Source: Nitrincola alkalilacustris (GTDB lineage: Bacteria; Pseudomonadota; Gammaproteobacteria; Pseudomonadales; Balneatricaceae). Taken from it: a stretch of DNA of 64,000 nt. Below, piece by piece: positions 1-8,828 of the stretch. Under the pieces are notes generated by a model. It worked only from the letters and a program-made list of their open reading frames with translations, did no database searches and had not been told where the DNA came from. Location of the stretch: the NCBI RefSeq assembly GCF_008973755.1, contig NZ_WBOM01000008.1:1-64000 (forward strand). Direction: 5' to 3'. Both the position numbers and the translations under genes were made by a program. Every line of letters begins with the position of its first letter. The stretch's first letter is position 1.

Positions 1-88
1 TCCGAGACCAGGACGTTGATAGGCAGGGTGTGTAAGCGTTGTAAGGCGTTGAGCTAACCTGTACTAATGGCTCGTGAGGCTTGACCAT
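1..88 (+). rRNA. rrl: 23S rRNA, 3' end (partial)
   Basis: The first ~88 bases match the conserved 3' terminus of bacterial 23S rRNA, with the GTACTAATG and CGTGAGGCTTGACC segments that close helix H1/H101 in gammaproteobacteria. The gene enters from the left edge. The exact mature 3' end is estimated by analogy with E. coli, so the end is good to a few bases. Downstream order (5S, then terminator) fits a normal 16S-23S-5S operon on the plus strand. Confidence 0.93.
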
Positions 89-240
89 ATAACGCCCAAG
101 GCGTTTGGTTGAATGCTAGAGATTGATTGTAGAGACAGTAGATTGAGCTTGTGTTGTGGACAGGTTGTAGCAAGTGTTACGACAAGTACTAAACAAAAGA
201 CGCATCAAGTACAGACTTCAGATCCCGGTTGTTCCAGTTT
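89..240 (+). other. 23S-5S internal transcribed spacer
   Basis: About 150 bases separate the 23S end from the 5S start. No tRNA or open reading frame is supported here. It should be co-transcribed and processed with the flanking rRNAs. Confidence 0.7.
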
Positions 241-359
241 TGTCTGGCGACCATAGAGACGTGGCACCACCTGATCCCATACCGAACTCAGAAGTGAAAC
301 GCGTCATCGCCGATGGTAGTGTGGGGTCTCCCCATGCGAGAGTAGGTCATCGCCAGGCA
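241..359 (+). rRNA. rrf: 5S rRNA
   Basis: The sequence is nearly collinear with E. coli 5S rRNA, including the block CCGAACTCAGAAGTGAAAC and the GGTAGTGTGGGGTCTCCCC loop region. The terminal stem pairs TGTCTGGCGA at the start with TCGCCAGGCA at the end. Length is about 119 nt, as expected. It is the last gene of the rRNA operon and is followed 13 nt later by a strong terminator. Confidence 0.97.
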
Positions 360-372
360 CTTAATACCGCAG

Positions 373-402
373 CCCCCGATCTCTTCGAGATCGGGGGTTT
401 TT
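373..402 (+). terminator. rRNA operon intrinsic terminator
   Basis: A perfect 11-bp stem (CCCCCGATCTC / GAGATCGGGGG) with a 3-nt loop is followed directly by TTTTT. This is a textbook Rho-independent terminator just after 5S. The next ~200 bases up to gcvH hold no gene. They contain a weaker imperfect inverted repeat (CAGCTGCAGC ... GCTGCAGCT, about 552-587) that may end gcvH transcription from the other strand. Confidence 0.92.
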
Positions 403-607
403 GCGTTATGGATATTTGCCCTCATAGCAGGGTACCCCGGTAGTGCTCTGAGTTGCAGTAGCAGGGTGGTGGCAGGCTATTGGTAACAGGATTGCAGGGA
501 TAGATGCAGCAAGAGATGAAGTGTGTGGCGGGTGTATCTGTAGCGTAACCTGGCAGCTGCAGCATCTGAATGAAAAGCTGCAGCTACCGGAAAGAGCTGA
601 TCCTGTA

Positions 608-997
608 TCAGGCGTCTGCGATCATCGCTGAATAGGCAGCAGCATCAAGCAGGTTGTTCAGATCGCCAGCATCATTCAGATGCAACTTGACCATCCAGCC
701 ATCGCCATAGGGATCGCTGTTGACGGTTTCGGGCGCATCACTCAGTGTGTCATTAACGGCTATCACGACTCCTGAAAGCGGTGAGTAGATATCGGATGCT
801 GCTTTCACGGACTCTACCAGTGCAAACTCTTCGCCTGCTTCAACAGTGCGCTCCAGTTCCGGCAGTTCAACAAATACCACATCACCCAGCAGTTCCTGGG
901 CATGGCTGGTAATACCGATCGTGACCGTTTCATCGCCATTATCCAGTACCCATTCATGACTCTTGGTATAACGCAGATTGGCAGGTGTTGTGCTCAT
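608..997 (-). CDS. gcvH: Glycine cleavage system H protein
   Basis: This lipoyl carrier shuttles the methylamine intermediate between the P, T and L proteins of the glycine cleavage system in the cytosol. The 129-residue length is normal. The lipoylation motif VESVKAASD is clear, with the modified lysine at residue 65, and the N-terminal YTKSHEWV block is typical. It lies 54 bp downstream of sdaA on the same strand, so the two are probably co-transcribed. gcvT is divergent on the other side of sdaA, and gcvP is not in the window. Confidence 0.96.
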   Translation of the reverse strand: MSTTPANLRYTKSHEWVLDNGDETVTIGITSHAQELLGDVVFVELPELERTVEAGEEFALVESVKAASDIYSPLSGVVIAVNDTLSDAPETVNSDPYGDGWMVKLHLNDAGDLNNLLDAAAYSAMIADA

Positions 998-1051
998 TGA
1001 TCTTTCCTTTTGTAAGCTGGTTTGGATGTTCTTTTTTCGGGTCTGGCAGAC

Positions 1052-2431
1052 TCAGCAGGCAACAACGTTGACAGCCAGGCCACCGGTTGAGGTTTCCTTG
1101 TACTTGTCCTGCATATCCATACCCGTCTGGCGCATGGTCTCGATAACGCTGTCCAGTGATACATGGTGTTGCCCATCACCGTGAAGCGCCAGGCGTGCAG
1201 CATTGATCGCTTTAATAGCTCCCATGGTGTTGCGCTCGATACAGGGTACCTGTACGAGGCCGGCAATCGGATCACACGTCAGACCAAGGTTGTGCTCCAT
1301 GCCTATCTCGGCTGCGTTCTCAACTTGCTGGTTGGTACCGCCGAGTACTGCACACAGTGCACCTGCAGCCATGGAGCAGGCAACGCCGATCTCTCCCTGA
1401 CATCCAACTTCGGCGGCGGATATGGAGGCATTTTTCTTGTAGAGGGTGCCGATTGCAGCAGCAGTGGCCAGGAATTCGAAAATACCCTGTCGGCTGGCGC
1501 TGGGTATGAAGCGGTGGTAGTAGGCGAGTACTGCAGGGATAACGCCTGCAGCACCATTTGTCGGTGCGGTGACGACCCGCCCCCCTGCAGCGTTTTCTTC
1601 ATTGACTGCCATGGCAAACAGGTTGACCCAGTCCAACACGATAAGTTGATCGTGCAGAGTGCCGTCAGTGCTTTTGTTCAGTGTAGTGAGCAACTGATTT
1701 GCACGCCGTCTGATTTTCAATTCACCGGGGAGGAGTCCTGTGGCATTACATCCCGCCTCTATACACTCCTGGAAGGTGTCCCATATTTTCAACAGTCCAC
1801 GCTCCAGCTCTTCCTGTGTCTGCCATGAAAGCTCATTGGCGAGTTGCAGTTGTGCGATGCTGAGCCCGGCTTTTTCTGCTGTTGCGACCAGTTCGGCTCC
1901 ATTATTGAAGGGATAGCGCGGTTCTGGCCTGCTGTTCGCGGAAGCTGGTTGTGTAAACTCTTCATCACTGAGGACAAAACCACCCCCTACTGAGTAGTAG
2001 ATGTTTTCCTGCAGAATGATGCCTGCTGCATCAATGGCCTGAAAACGCATCCCGTTCGGATGCCTCGGCAGGGTTTCGGTAAAGTAAAAGCGCAGATGCT
2101 CGGCTTCGGTGAAGGCGATATGTCTCAGGCCGCCCAGCTTGAGGCTGCCACTTGTACGGATCTCCTGCAGATAATCACTCACCCTCTGCGGGTCGACCAT
2201 ATCCGGCCTCTCCCCTTGCAGGCCCAGCAATACAGCAGTATCTGTTGCGTGTCCTTTGCCCGTCATGGCCAATGAGCCGTACAGACCTACCCGCACACCG
2301 GCTATCTGGGTCAGCAGATGTCTGCTGCAGAGCTGTTCAACGAACCGGTTGGCGGCGACCATGGGGCCGACAGTATGTGAGCTGGAAGGACCCACTCCGA
2401 TTTTAAACAGATCAAATATACTTAATGACAT
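1052..2431 (-). CDS. sdaA: L-serine ammonia-lyase, single-chain iron-sulfur type
   Basis: Converts L-serine to pyruvate and ammonia with a catalytic [4Fe-4S] cluster. The 459-residue protein has the N-terminal beta domain signature ([21 protein letters not shown] region) and the C-terminal alpha domain. Candidate cluster cysteines lie in [11 protein letters not shown] and in [13 protein letters not shown]. Length matches E. coli SdaA/SdaB. Its place beside gcvH and gcvT recalls the Pseudomonas gcvH-gcvP-glyA-sdaA-gcvT cluster and suggests a glycine-to-serine-to-pyruvate route. Here the order is broken up: sdaA and gcvH are leftward, gcvT rightward. Residue assignments to the cluster come from family knowledge. 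Confidence 0.95.
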   Translation of the reverse strand: MSLSIFDLFKIGVGPSSSHTVGPMVAANRFVEQLCSRHLLTQIAGVRVGLYGSLAMTGKGHATDTAVLLGLQGERPDMVDPQRVSDYLQEIRTSGSLKLGGLRHIAFTEAEHLRFYFTETLPRHPNGMRFQAIDAAGIILQENIYYSVGGGFVLSDEEFTQPASANSRPEPRYPFNNGAELVATAEKAGLSIAQLQLANELSWQTQEELERGLLKIWDTFQECIEAGCNATGLLPGELKIRRRANQLLTTLNKSTDGTLHDQLIVLDWVNLFAMAVNEENAAGGRVVTAPTNGAAGVIPAVLAYYHRFIPSASRQGIFEFLATAAAIGTLYKKNASISAAEVGCQGEIGVACSMAAGALCAVLGGTNQQVENAAEIGMEHNLGLTCDPIAGLVQVPCIERNTMGAIKAINAARLALHGDGQHHVSLDSVIETMRQTGMDMQDKYKETSTGGLAVNVVAC

Positions 2432-2539
2432 CAGGTCATCTCACTTTTTATCAGTCCAGGGCGCAGCCTTCATGACAGGCAAAGGCATCCTATAGTAGGG
2501 CCAAGGTTATCAAGTGAGTTTTCCAAAATCAACCAAATA

Positions 2540-2553
2540 TTTCCTATTGGAAA
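2540..2553. promoter_or_regulatory. Possible operator between sdaA and gcvT
   Basis: The 192-bp divergent region between sdaA and gcvT holds the perfect inverted repeat TTTCC-TATT-GGAAA. A related half-site (TTTTCCAA, near 2518) lies 20 bp to its left. The position suits a shared regulator of both transcription units. I cannot tie it to a known regulator, and I do not see a glycine riboswitch in this stretch. Confidence 0.3.
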
Positions 2554-2623
2554 CTTTGCGCACTCATGCGATAATCATTTCTGTTCATAAATTGTACTGT
2601 AGCCTGCTCAATGGGAGAGAACT

Positions 2624-3742
2624 ATGTCCGAACTGCTGAAAACACCACTCCATGATCTGCATGTCGAAACGGGTGCGAAGATGGTGCCTTTTGCCGGTTA
2701 CAGCATGCCGGTGCAGTATCCAGCCGGGGTGATGAAGGAGCATCTGCACACACGTGATCAGGCAGGCCTGTTTGATGTCTCGCACATGGGCCAGGTTGTA
2801 CTGCGTGGTGAAGGTGCAGCGGCAGCACTGGAGCAACTGGTGCCGGTTGATATTCTGGACCTTCCAGTTGGCAAACAGCGCTATGCATTCTTTACCAATG
2901 AGCAGGGTGGTGTGCTGGATGATTTGATGGTGGCTAATTATGGCGACTTTATCTATGTCGTCGTTAATGCGGCATGCAAGGAGCAGGATATTGCCCATAT
3001 GCGGGCTTGTCTCGGTGCTGATGTTGAGCTTGAAGTACTGGATGATCGTGCACTGATAGCACTGCAGGGGCCTCTGGCTGCACAGGTGCTGGCCAGAATC
3101 CAGCCTGAGCTGAAATTGATGCTGTTCATGGATGTTCGTCAGGTGGAGATCGAGGGCATGTCCTGCCTGGTCAGTCGTTCCGGCTACACGGGTGAAGACG
3201 GCTATGAAATCTCTCTGCCGGGAGATCAGGCTGAGCGCTTCTGTCGCCTGTTGCTGCAGCAGCCTGAAGTGGCGTTGATTGGGTTGGGGGCACGTGACTC
3301 GTTGCGTCTGGAGTCTGGACTGTGCCTCTATGGTCATGACATCACGACGCAGACGACCCCCGTGGAGGCCAGTCTGCTGTGGGCGATCAGTAAGGTACGC
3401 CGTGTTGATGGTGAGCGTGCGGGTGGTTTTCCGGGTGCGGATAGAATTTTTGAGCAGATGCGCAACAGTGATGAGCTGCGCCAGAAACGCGTCGGCCTGA
3501 TAGCTACCGGCAAAGCACCTGTACGCGAGGGTACTGAGTTGGTGAATATCGAAGGGGTCAAAATAGGTGAAGTCACCAGCGGCAGCTTTGGCCCTTCTGT
3601 CGGTAGTCCGGTTGCTATGGGATACATTGCGCGCGAGTATGCCGCACTGGATACCGAGGTATATGCTCTTGTGCGTGGCAAGGCGCTGCCGATGAAAGTG
3701 GCATCCATGCCTTTCGTCAAGCAGCGCTATTATCGTGGTTAG
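2624..3742 (+). CDS. gcvT: Glycine cleavage system T protein (aminomethyltransferase)
   Basis: Transfers the one-carbon unit from H-protein-bound aminomethyl lipoate to tetrahydrofolate, releasing ammonia. The 372 residues cover the N-terminal GCV_T folate-binding domain (FDVSHMGQV near residue 50) and the C-terminal barrel domain (from about residue 285). The start ATG at 2624 is preceded by GGGAGAG. The gene is divergent from sdaA-gcvH, and its partner GcvP must be encoded elsewhere. The stop codon sits inside a 14-bp tandem repeat (see 3734-3770). Confidence 0.96.
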   Translation: MSELLKTPLHDLHVETGAKMVPFAGYSMPVQYPAGVMKEHLHTRDQAGLFDVSHMGQVVLRGEGAAAALEQLVPVDILDLPVGKQRYAFFTNEQGGVLDDLMVANYGDFIYVVVNAACKEQDIAHMRACLGADVELEVLDDRALIALQGPLAAQVLARIQPELKLMLFMDVRQVEIEGMSCLVSRSGYTGEDGYEISLPGDQAERFCRLLLQQPEVALIGLGARDSLRLESGLCLYGHDITTQTTPVEASLLWAISKVRRVDGERAGGFPGADRIFEQMRNSDELRQKRVGLIATGKAPVREGTELVNIEGVKIGEVTSGSFGPSVGSPVAMGYIAREYAALDTEVYALVRGKALPMKVASMPFVKQRYYRG

Positions 3743-3770
3743 AGAGCCGTGGTTAGAGAGCCGTGGATAG
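3734..3770 (+). repeat. 14-bp tandem repeat across the gcvT stop codon
   Basis: The unit CGTGGTTAGAGAGC occurs twice exactly (3734-3747, 3748-3761) and a third time in part (CGTGGATAG, 3762-3770). The first unit contains the gcvT stop TAG at 3740-3742. Because the unit is 14 nt, the repeated TAGs fall in all three frames. The origin is probably replication slippage at the gene end. Confidence 0.9.
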
Positions 3771-3789
3771 ATAGGATAGGGCAGGAAGG

Positions 3790-6051
3790 TTACTCGACGG
3801 CGACCTTTCTGACCTGCACGAAATCCGTATCCCCCTTTACCACTTTATAGATGCCATCCTGCAGTAGTGTCCGCATCCCCTCTTTGATTGCGATCTGTTT
3901 GATTGCGGCGACACTGCTCTGTTTATAGATCATCTCTCGCATCGGGGCCGAGGAGATGAGCAGCTCATGCAGCCCCGTTCTGCCTCTGTAGCCTGTATGG
4001 TTACAGGTGTCGCATCCGGTGGGTTTGTATAGCGTCATGCCGGGCTTCAGCTGCAGGTCCTTCTCATGCTGAGGCCCGTAGTGTCGCTTGAGCACTTCCA
4101 CCTCCTCTTCACTGGCAGCATAAGGCGCTTTGCATTGGCCACACAGGGTTCTGACCAGACGCTGAGCAAGAATGCCAAGCAACGCGTCGGAGAAGCTGAT
4201 GGGGTCTATACCGAGATCCAGCAGGCGTGTAATGGTTTCGGGTGCTGAGTTGGTGTGCAGGGTGGAGAAGACCAGATGTCCCGTTAGCGAGGCCTCTACG
4301 GCTGCATGAGCCGTCTCTTTGTCCCTCATCTCACCAATCAGTATCACATCAGGATCGGCACGCAGGAAGGCTCGCAGCGCAGCAGTAAAGTCAAAACCGA
4401 TTTTCGGTTGTACCTGAACCTGTTGAAGCCCCGGCTGAGTGATCTCGACAGGGTCTTCAGCGGTCCAGATCTTTCTGTCCGGAGTATTCAGGCAAGCCAG
4501 TACAGCATGCAGCGTGGTGGTTTTACCCGAGCCTGTCGGGCCGACCACCAGAAATATTCCGTGCGGATGTGCCAGCAGACCTTCTATTGATTGCTGCGTG
4601 GCGGGTGCCAGATTGAGCTGATCGAAAGGGATCGGCTCGCCTGTCTGCAACAGGCGCATCACCACGCCTTCGCCGTTAACGGTCGGGATGGTGGCAACAC
4701 GCACTTCCAGCGTCTGCCCCATCAGACGGACACTGAATTTGCCATCCTGAGGCAGGCGCCGCTCCGAAATATCCAGCCTTGAGATGATCTTGATGCGGGA
4801 TATGGCCGCCTTGGCATGGCTGGCAGGTATCTGAATGATCTCCTGACAGACGCCATCTATACGCATGCGCACTGAGGTGGGTTTCTGACCCTTGCCTGGC
4901 TCGATGTGGATGTCTGACGCATTCAGTCGCTTACAGTCGATCAGGATGCGATTGACCAGTTTGACGATGGCTGAATCCTGATCAGAGATCTGTTCATCAT
5001 CCGATTGCTCCTCTTCGGCAGAGGAGGCATCAGCCACCTCCAGCTCATCCAGCAGACTATTGAGGTTAGATGAATCACTGACATCGGGACTCATATAGCC
5101 GAGATACTGATGAATATCCTCCAGCAGCCCGACACAGATCAGTGCTTCACGAGTGCCGAGAATATTCTCAACCTCCATGATGCGTCTGGCATCATTGGGG
5201 TTATCTATCAGGATCAGAACCTTGCTGTCATCCTTGCCGTTGCTCAGCAGCGCAAGATTATTGTTCTTCAGATAGGCTTTGTTGATCTTATTGCAGATAG
5301 GGTGAGCAAAATAGCGATCAGGCAGATAGCTGATAAAAGGCACCTGATAGAAGGCCTCCAGCGATTGCCCGATTTCTGCTTTGGGAATCTTGAACAGCTC
5401 CGTCAGAATCCGGGTCACGGGCACCTGTGGCTTGTCTTTGCTGGCCTTATCGAGATCTGACTGCTTGAGCAGGCCTTTCTGGATAAGATATTCATAGGGT
5501 GCCTGAGTACAACCGAAGTCATAGCGGAACTTCTGTCCGATCAGTGACGCCAACTCGCAGGCTCTGCGCATATCCTCTTCGCTGAAACGCGTCCCATCCG
5601 AGCGGTTTATGATCTGCAGGACGCCCAGCAATACCTCATTATTAGCAATCGGTACCACCAGCATTGATTCGCTTCTGAAATCGGTCGGCTCCTCGAAGGC
5701 CGGGTTGAAATGCAGGTTGGGGTGCAGTTGCTTAAGCTCCTCAGCATCACGCACATCATTGATCAGCAGTGGTCGCCGACTGAAGGCAACATAGCCGGCA
5801 ATGGATGTGGTGCTGACTGGTACGCGGATCTCACTGACGTCATCGCCGGTCTTGAAGCGGGAGACAATATCGTTGCTGGCCCGATTACGTTGGTAGATGG
5901 TCAGACGCTCGGCATGAAACAGGCGCAGGATTGATTTTTCAACAGCAGGATAAGCATCCTCGAAACTGCGTGAGTGATGAACCTTATTCAGAATCGACAA
6001 TAGGCGCTGGTAGTACTGATCCTGCGTGTGGGTTTGCTGCGTTGTACTCAT
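3790..6051 (-). CDS. Orphan GspE/PilB-type ATPase with N-terminal GAF domain
   Basis: A secretion/pilus-assembly type hexameric ATPase of 753 residues. Residues ~20-180 look like a GAF sensory domain. Residues ~180-330 resemble the MshEN/GspE N-terminal domain, followed by an acidic linker (EEEQSDDEQISDQD). The ATPase core has Walker A GPTGSGKT at 504-511, the Asp box, Walker B VILIGEM near 567, and the His box FSTLHTNS near 592. The GspE zinc tetracysteine is present at C637, C640, C680 and C683. No pilin, PilC or prepilin peptidase gene is nearby, so it is an orphan. It could serve type IV pili or type II secretion encoded elsewhere, or a dedicated regulatory role. The GAF domain suggests that ligand binding controls it, which is inference. 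Confidence 0.85.
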   Translation of the reverse strand: MSTTQQTHTQDQYYQRLLSILNKVHHSRSFEDAYPAVEKSILRLFHAERLTIYQRNRASNDIVSRFKTGDDVSEIRVPVSTTSIAGYVAFSRRPLLINDVRDAEELKQLHPNLHFNPAFEEPTDFRSESMLVVPIANNEVLLGVLQIINRSDGTRFSEEDMRRACELASLIGQKFRYDFGCTQAPYEYLIQKGLLKQSDLDKASKDKPQVPVTRILTELFKIPKAEIGQSLEAFYQVPFISYLPDRYFAHPICNKINKAYLKNNNLALLSNGKDDSKVLILIDNPNDARRIMEVENILGTREALICVGLLEDIHQYLGYMSPDVSDSSNLNSLLDELEVADASSAEEEQSDDEQISDQDSAIVKLVNRILIDCKRLNASDIHIEPGKGQKPTSVRMRIDGVCQEIIQIPASHAKAAISRIKIISRLDISERRLPQDGKFSVRLMGQTLEVRVATIPTVNGEGVVMRLLQTGEPIPFDQLNLAPATQQSIEGLLAHPHGIFLVVGPTGSGKTTTLHAVLACLNTPDRKIWTAEDPVEITQPGLQQVQVQPKIGFDFTAALRAFLRADPDVILIGEMRDKETAHAAVEASLTGHLVFSTLHTNSAPETITRLLDLGIDPISFSDALLGILAQRLVRTLCGQCKAPYAASEEEVEVLKRHYGPQHEKDLQLKPGMTLYKPTGCDTCNHTGYRGRTGLHELLISSAPMREMIYKQSSVAAIKQIAIKEGMRTLLQDGIYKVVKGDTDFVQVRKVAVE

Positions 6052-6184
6052 CGTTACCTGCTCATAAGGTTCAAACCTGAGATCAATCCCATATGGCTTG
6101 AGTTTAGAAGCATTCAGGTGTGATTGTCATTATTTCAGCGGGAGTGGCTGATGGAAAAGCATGCGGAGGGGGGAAGCATGGTAA

Positions 6185-6260
6185 TGGTGCCCGGAGGCGG
6201 AATCGAACCACCGACACGAGGATTTTCAATCCTCTGCTCTACCGACTGAGCTATCCGGGC
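6185..6260 (-). tRNA. tRNA-Phe (GAA)
   Basis: On the minus strand the 76-nt sequence folds as a cloverleaf. The acceptor stem is GCCCGGA/TCCGGGC, the D arm contains AGCTCAGTCGGTAGAGC, the anticodon loop TTGAAAA has anticodon GAA, and the T arm contains GGTTCGATTCC. The 3' CCA is encoded. It stands alone between pyrE and the GspE-like gene. Confidence 0.96.
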
Positions 6261-6325
6261 AAGGAAGATGCAGGATTACACCGGAAAACAGACTGTTAGT
6301 CAAGTGTACTCCTGCAGGGAGATGA

Positions 6326-6967
6326 TCAGATACCGTAGTTGTGGCGGTAGTCTCGAATTGAGTCCAGCTCCTGCTTCATATTGCCCTGCTCTTCAAGATA
6401 TTCAATCAGATCGGCGAGGCTGATGATGCTGATCACAGAGATGCTGTAGTCACGCTCGACCTCCTGAATGGCAGACAGTTCGCCGGTGCCGCGCTCCTGT
6501 CGGTCCAGAGCGATCACAACACCAGCGGGAGAGGCTCCAGCCTGATCAATGATGCTCATCACTTCACGGATGGCTGTACCTGCTGTGATCACATCATCAA
6601 TGATCAGTGCCTTGCCTTCAAGCGGGGCGCCGACCAGGTTGCCACCTTCACCGTGGTCCTTGGCTTCCTTTCGGTTGAACACGTAGGGCACATCCAGTTG
6701 GTGGTCGTTGAACAGAGCCACCGCAGTTGCAGTCGCAAGTGGTATGCCCTTGTAGGCAGGACCCAGCAGCAGATCGTAGGGGATGCCCGCATCGACGATG
6801 GCGGCGGCATAGAACTTGCCCAGGCGAGCCAGCGCTTCGCCCGTGTTGAACAGGCCCGCGTTGAAAAAATACGGACTTTTTCGTCCTGATTTGAGGGTAA
6901 ATTCACCAAATCGAAGAACTTTTCGGTTGATGGCGAAGTCTATGAAAGCGCGTTGGTAATCCTGCAT
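6326..6967 (-). CDS. pyrE: Orotate phosphoribosyltransferase
   Basis: Makes orotidine 5'-monophosphate from orotate and PRPP in pyrimidine synthesis. The 213-residue length matches the gamma-proteobacterial enzyme. The N-terminus [18 protein letters not shown] and the PRPP loop [16 protein letters not shown] (residues ~120-135) are diagnostic. It diverges from crc, and the pyrE/crc pairing is the arrangement known from Pseudomonas. The tRNA-Phe lies just downstream. Confidence 0.97.
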   Translation of the reverse strand: MQDYQRAFIDFAINRKVLRFGEFTLKSGRKSPYFFNAGLFNTGEALARLGKFYAAAIVDAGIPYDLLLGPAYKGIPLATATAVALFNDHQLDVPYVFNRKEAKDHGEGGNLVGAPLEGKALIIDDVITAGTAIREVMSIIDQAGASPAGVVIALDRQERGTGELSAIQEVERDYSISVISIISLADLIEYLEEQGNMKQELDSIRDYRHNYGI

Positions 6968-7137
6968 CTGCTGTTATCCACGTGTATCATGTCCGGGAAG
7001 CTAATGATAACGTGCCTTTGGCAGCGCTTCCATGAAAGGGATACAGATAAATTTCAATTTGTGCTGCATACCTATACAATTTCCGTTTAATATCAACTAA
7101 AGAATAATTCACACACGCTCAATGGAGCTGGAGAGAT

Positions 7138-7911
7138 ATGCGCGTCATCACCTTCAATACACAAGGTATTGAACAAGCCGCAGACAGAGGTTTTTTTGAC
7201 TGGATGGTTCGCCAGGATGCGGACGTAATCTGTCTGCAGAATCTTCGTGCAAAAGAGTATCAACTGGATGGCGATCGTTACCACCCAGAGGGCTATCACG
7301 CCTATTTTTTTGATGCCTTCGAAGATGGGGTCAGTGGTGTGGCCATATACACCCGACATGTGCCCAAGGCGATCATGACCGGGCTGGGCTTCGAGCAGTG
7401 TGACTTTCATGGTCGCTTCATTCAGGCAGATTTTGATAAGGTCAGTATCTCATCACTGACGGTTCCATCAGGCCTCAGAAGCGATGAAGCACAGGCCGCC
7501 AAGATGGAGTATCTGGGTCTGTTCATGGGGCATCTGAAAAAGACACTGCGCAAGCGCCGTGATTTCATCTTCACCGGTACGCTGCATATTGCACACAAAT
7601 CGATCGATCTGAGCAACTGGTATGTGAACCAGCGTGTATCCGGCTTTTTGGCAGAAGAGCGTGCCTGGCTGGAAGAGGTGTTCAAGGATCTGGGGTATGT
7701 GGATGCGTTTCGTCAGATCAACAAGGCGGATCGGCAGTATACCTGGTGGCCAGATTACAACCGTGCCTGGTCATTGAATGAGGGTGCACGGCTGGATTAT
7801 CAGATCACAACGCCCAACCTGCGTAAGAGTGTCAAGAATGTGTATATTTATCGTGAGCAGCGCTTCTCTGATCATGCGCCGCTGATCATCGATTACGATA
7901 TACCGATGTAA
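7138..7911 (+). CDS. crc: Catabolite repression control protein Crc
   Basis: A 257-residue member of the endonuclease/exonuclease/phosphatase fold. It aligns well by eye with Pseudomonas Crc: DADVICLQNLRAKE, GVAIYTRHVPKA, GRFIQADFDKVSI, PGLRS-like loops and a final SDHAPLIIDYD. The metal-binding Glu of XthA (LQE) is Asn here (CLQN), as active-site residues are also changed in Crc. It is therefore likely not a nuclease but the Hfq partner that represses translation of catabolic mRNAs. Its place beside pyrE supports Crc over XthA. The protein may influence the dct/TRAP genes of this window, which is inference. Confidence 0.88.
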   Translation: MRVITFNTQGIEQAADRGFFDWMVRQDADVICLQNLRAKEYQLDGDRYHPEGYHAYFFDAFEDGVSGVAIYTRHVPKAIMTGLGFEQCDFHGRFIQADFDKVSISSLTVPSGLRSDEAQAAKMEYLGLFMGHLKKTLRKRRDFIFTGTLHIAHKSIDLSNWYVNQRVSGFLAEERAWLEEVFKDLGYVDAFRQINKADRQYTWWPDYNRAWSLNEGARLDYQITTPNLRKSVKNVYIYREQRFSDHAPLIIDYDIPM

Positions 7912-7917
7912 GTTCTG

Positions 7918-7948
7918 CTCAGGGCAGTGTCTTGCGACCTGCCCTGAG
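7918..7948. terminator. Bidirectional hairpin between crc and rph
   Basis: A perfect 10-bp stem (CTCAGGGCAG / CTGCCCTGAG) with an 11-nt loop lies in the 45-bp gap between the convergent crc and rph genes. No clear T tract follows on either strand. Position and stability still suggest a shared transcription stop. Confidence 0.55.
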
Positions 7949-7956
7949 AGCCCGGC

Positions 7957-8727
7957 TTATGCGTTCAGCGCCGCTTTCTGATGTTCCACCAGCTCTGTAA
8001 TCCCTTTGCGGGCCAGCTCCAGCATCGCATTCAGCTCTTCCTGAGTATAGGGTGCTGCTTCTGCCGTACCCTGAATTTCAATGAATCCGCCCTGATCCGT
8101 CATGATCACGTTCATGTCGGTTTCGGCGACTGAATCCTCTTCATAGTTCAGATCCAGTACCGGCTGCCCTTTGCAGACACCAACTGATACCGCGGCGATC
8201 ATGTATTTGACCGGGTCACCTTTCATGGCACCGTTCTTGTCTTTCTTCAGGAAGGCGATGGCGTCCATCAATGCTACGCAGGCACCCGTGATGGCTGCTG
8301 TGCGGGTGCCGCCATCAGCCTGAATCACATCGCAGTCGATGGTGATGGTGTTCTCACCCAGTTTTTTCAGATCAAGTGCAGCGCGCAGAGAACGGCCGAT
8401 CAGACGCTGGATTTCGGTGGTGCGACCGCTTTGTTTGCCACGTGCTGCTTCGCGGTCATTTCGCGTGTTGGTAGAGCGCGGCAGCATGCCATATTCGGCC
8501 GTGACCCATCCCGAACCTGAACCACGCAGGAAGCGGGGAACGCCCCGTTCGACGCTGGCGGTGCAGATCACCTTGGTATCGCCAAACTCAACCAGTACAG
8601 ACCCTTCTGCATGCTTGGTGAAATTGCGGGTAATGCGTACTTCCCGCATCTGATCCGGCTGCCTTCCGCCGGGACGTATCTTGTTCAGTCCAAGAGTCTG
8701 AAGTTGCTGTGAAAGGGTAGAGCTCAT
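7957..8727 (-). CDS. rph: Ribonuclease PH
   Basis: A phosphorolytic 3'-5' exoribonuclease that trims tRNA 3' ends. The core [58 protein letters not shown] and [19 protein letters not shown] is fully conserved. The annotated start gives 256 residues, about 17 more than E. coli RNase PH. The codon where homologues start (M-R-P-G-G-R) is ATA here, so the upstream ATG at 8727 is the nearest plausible ATG. It is divergent from yicC, the usual arrangement. Confidence 0.95.
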   Translation of the reverse strand: MSSTLSQQLQTLGLNKIRPGGRQPDQMREVRITRNFTKHAEGSVLVEFGDTKVICTASVERGVPRFLRGSGSGWVTAEYGMLPRSTNTRNDREAARGKQSGRTTEIQRLIGRSLRAALDLKKLGENTITIDCDVIQADGGTRTAAITGACVALMDAIAFLKKDKNGAMKGDPVKYMIAAVSVGVCKGQPVLDLNYEEDSVAETDMNVIMTDQGGFIEIQGTAEAAPYTQEELNAMLELARKGITELVEHQKAALNA

Positions 8728-8828
8728 ACTGGTTACCTTGTGACTGTACCGGCAAAAAATAGTGGATCGATTGCCGGGCTGTTAGAATGGTGCATCAGGA
8801 CAACGATTTTAATCGAGATCGATCTATT

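Noticed and set aside
174-443. 89-codon open frame over the 5S rRNA
   Set aside because: It lies across 5S rRNA and its terminator, and the product has no protein character.
2432-2623. Glycine riboswitch before gcvT or sdaA
   Set aside because: I looked for the conserved aptamer cores in both orientations and did not find them; a covariance-model scan would settle it.
2585-3337. 250-codon open frame antisense to gcvT
   Set aside because: It is fully covered by gcvT, which has clear homology; the antisense product is rich in Gln, His and Cys and unlike any family.
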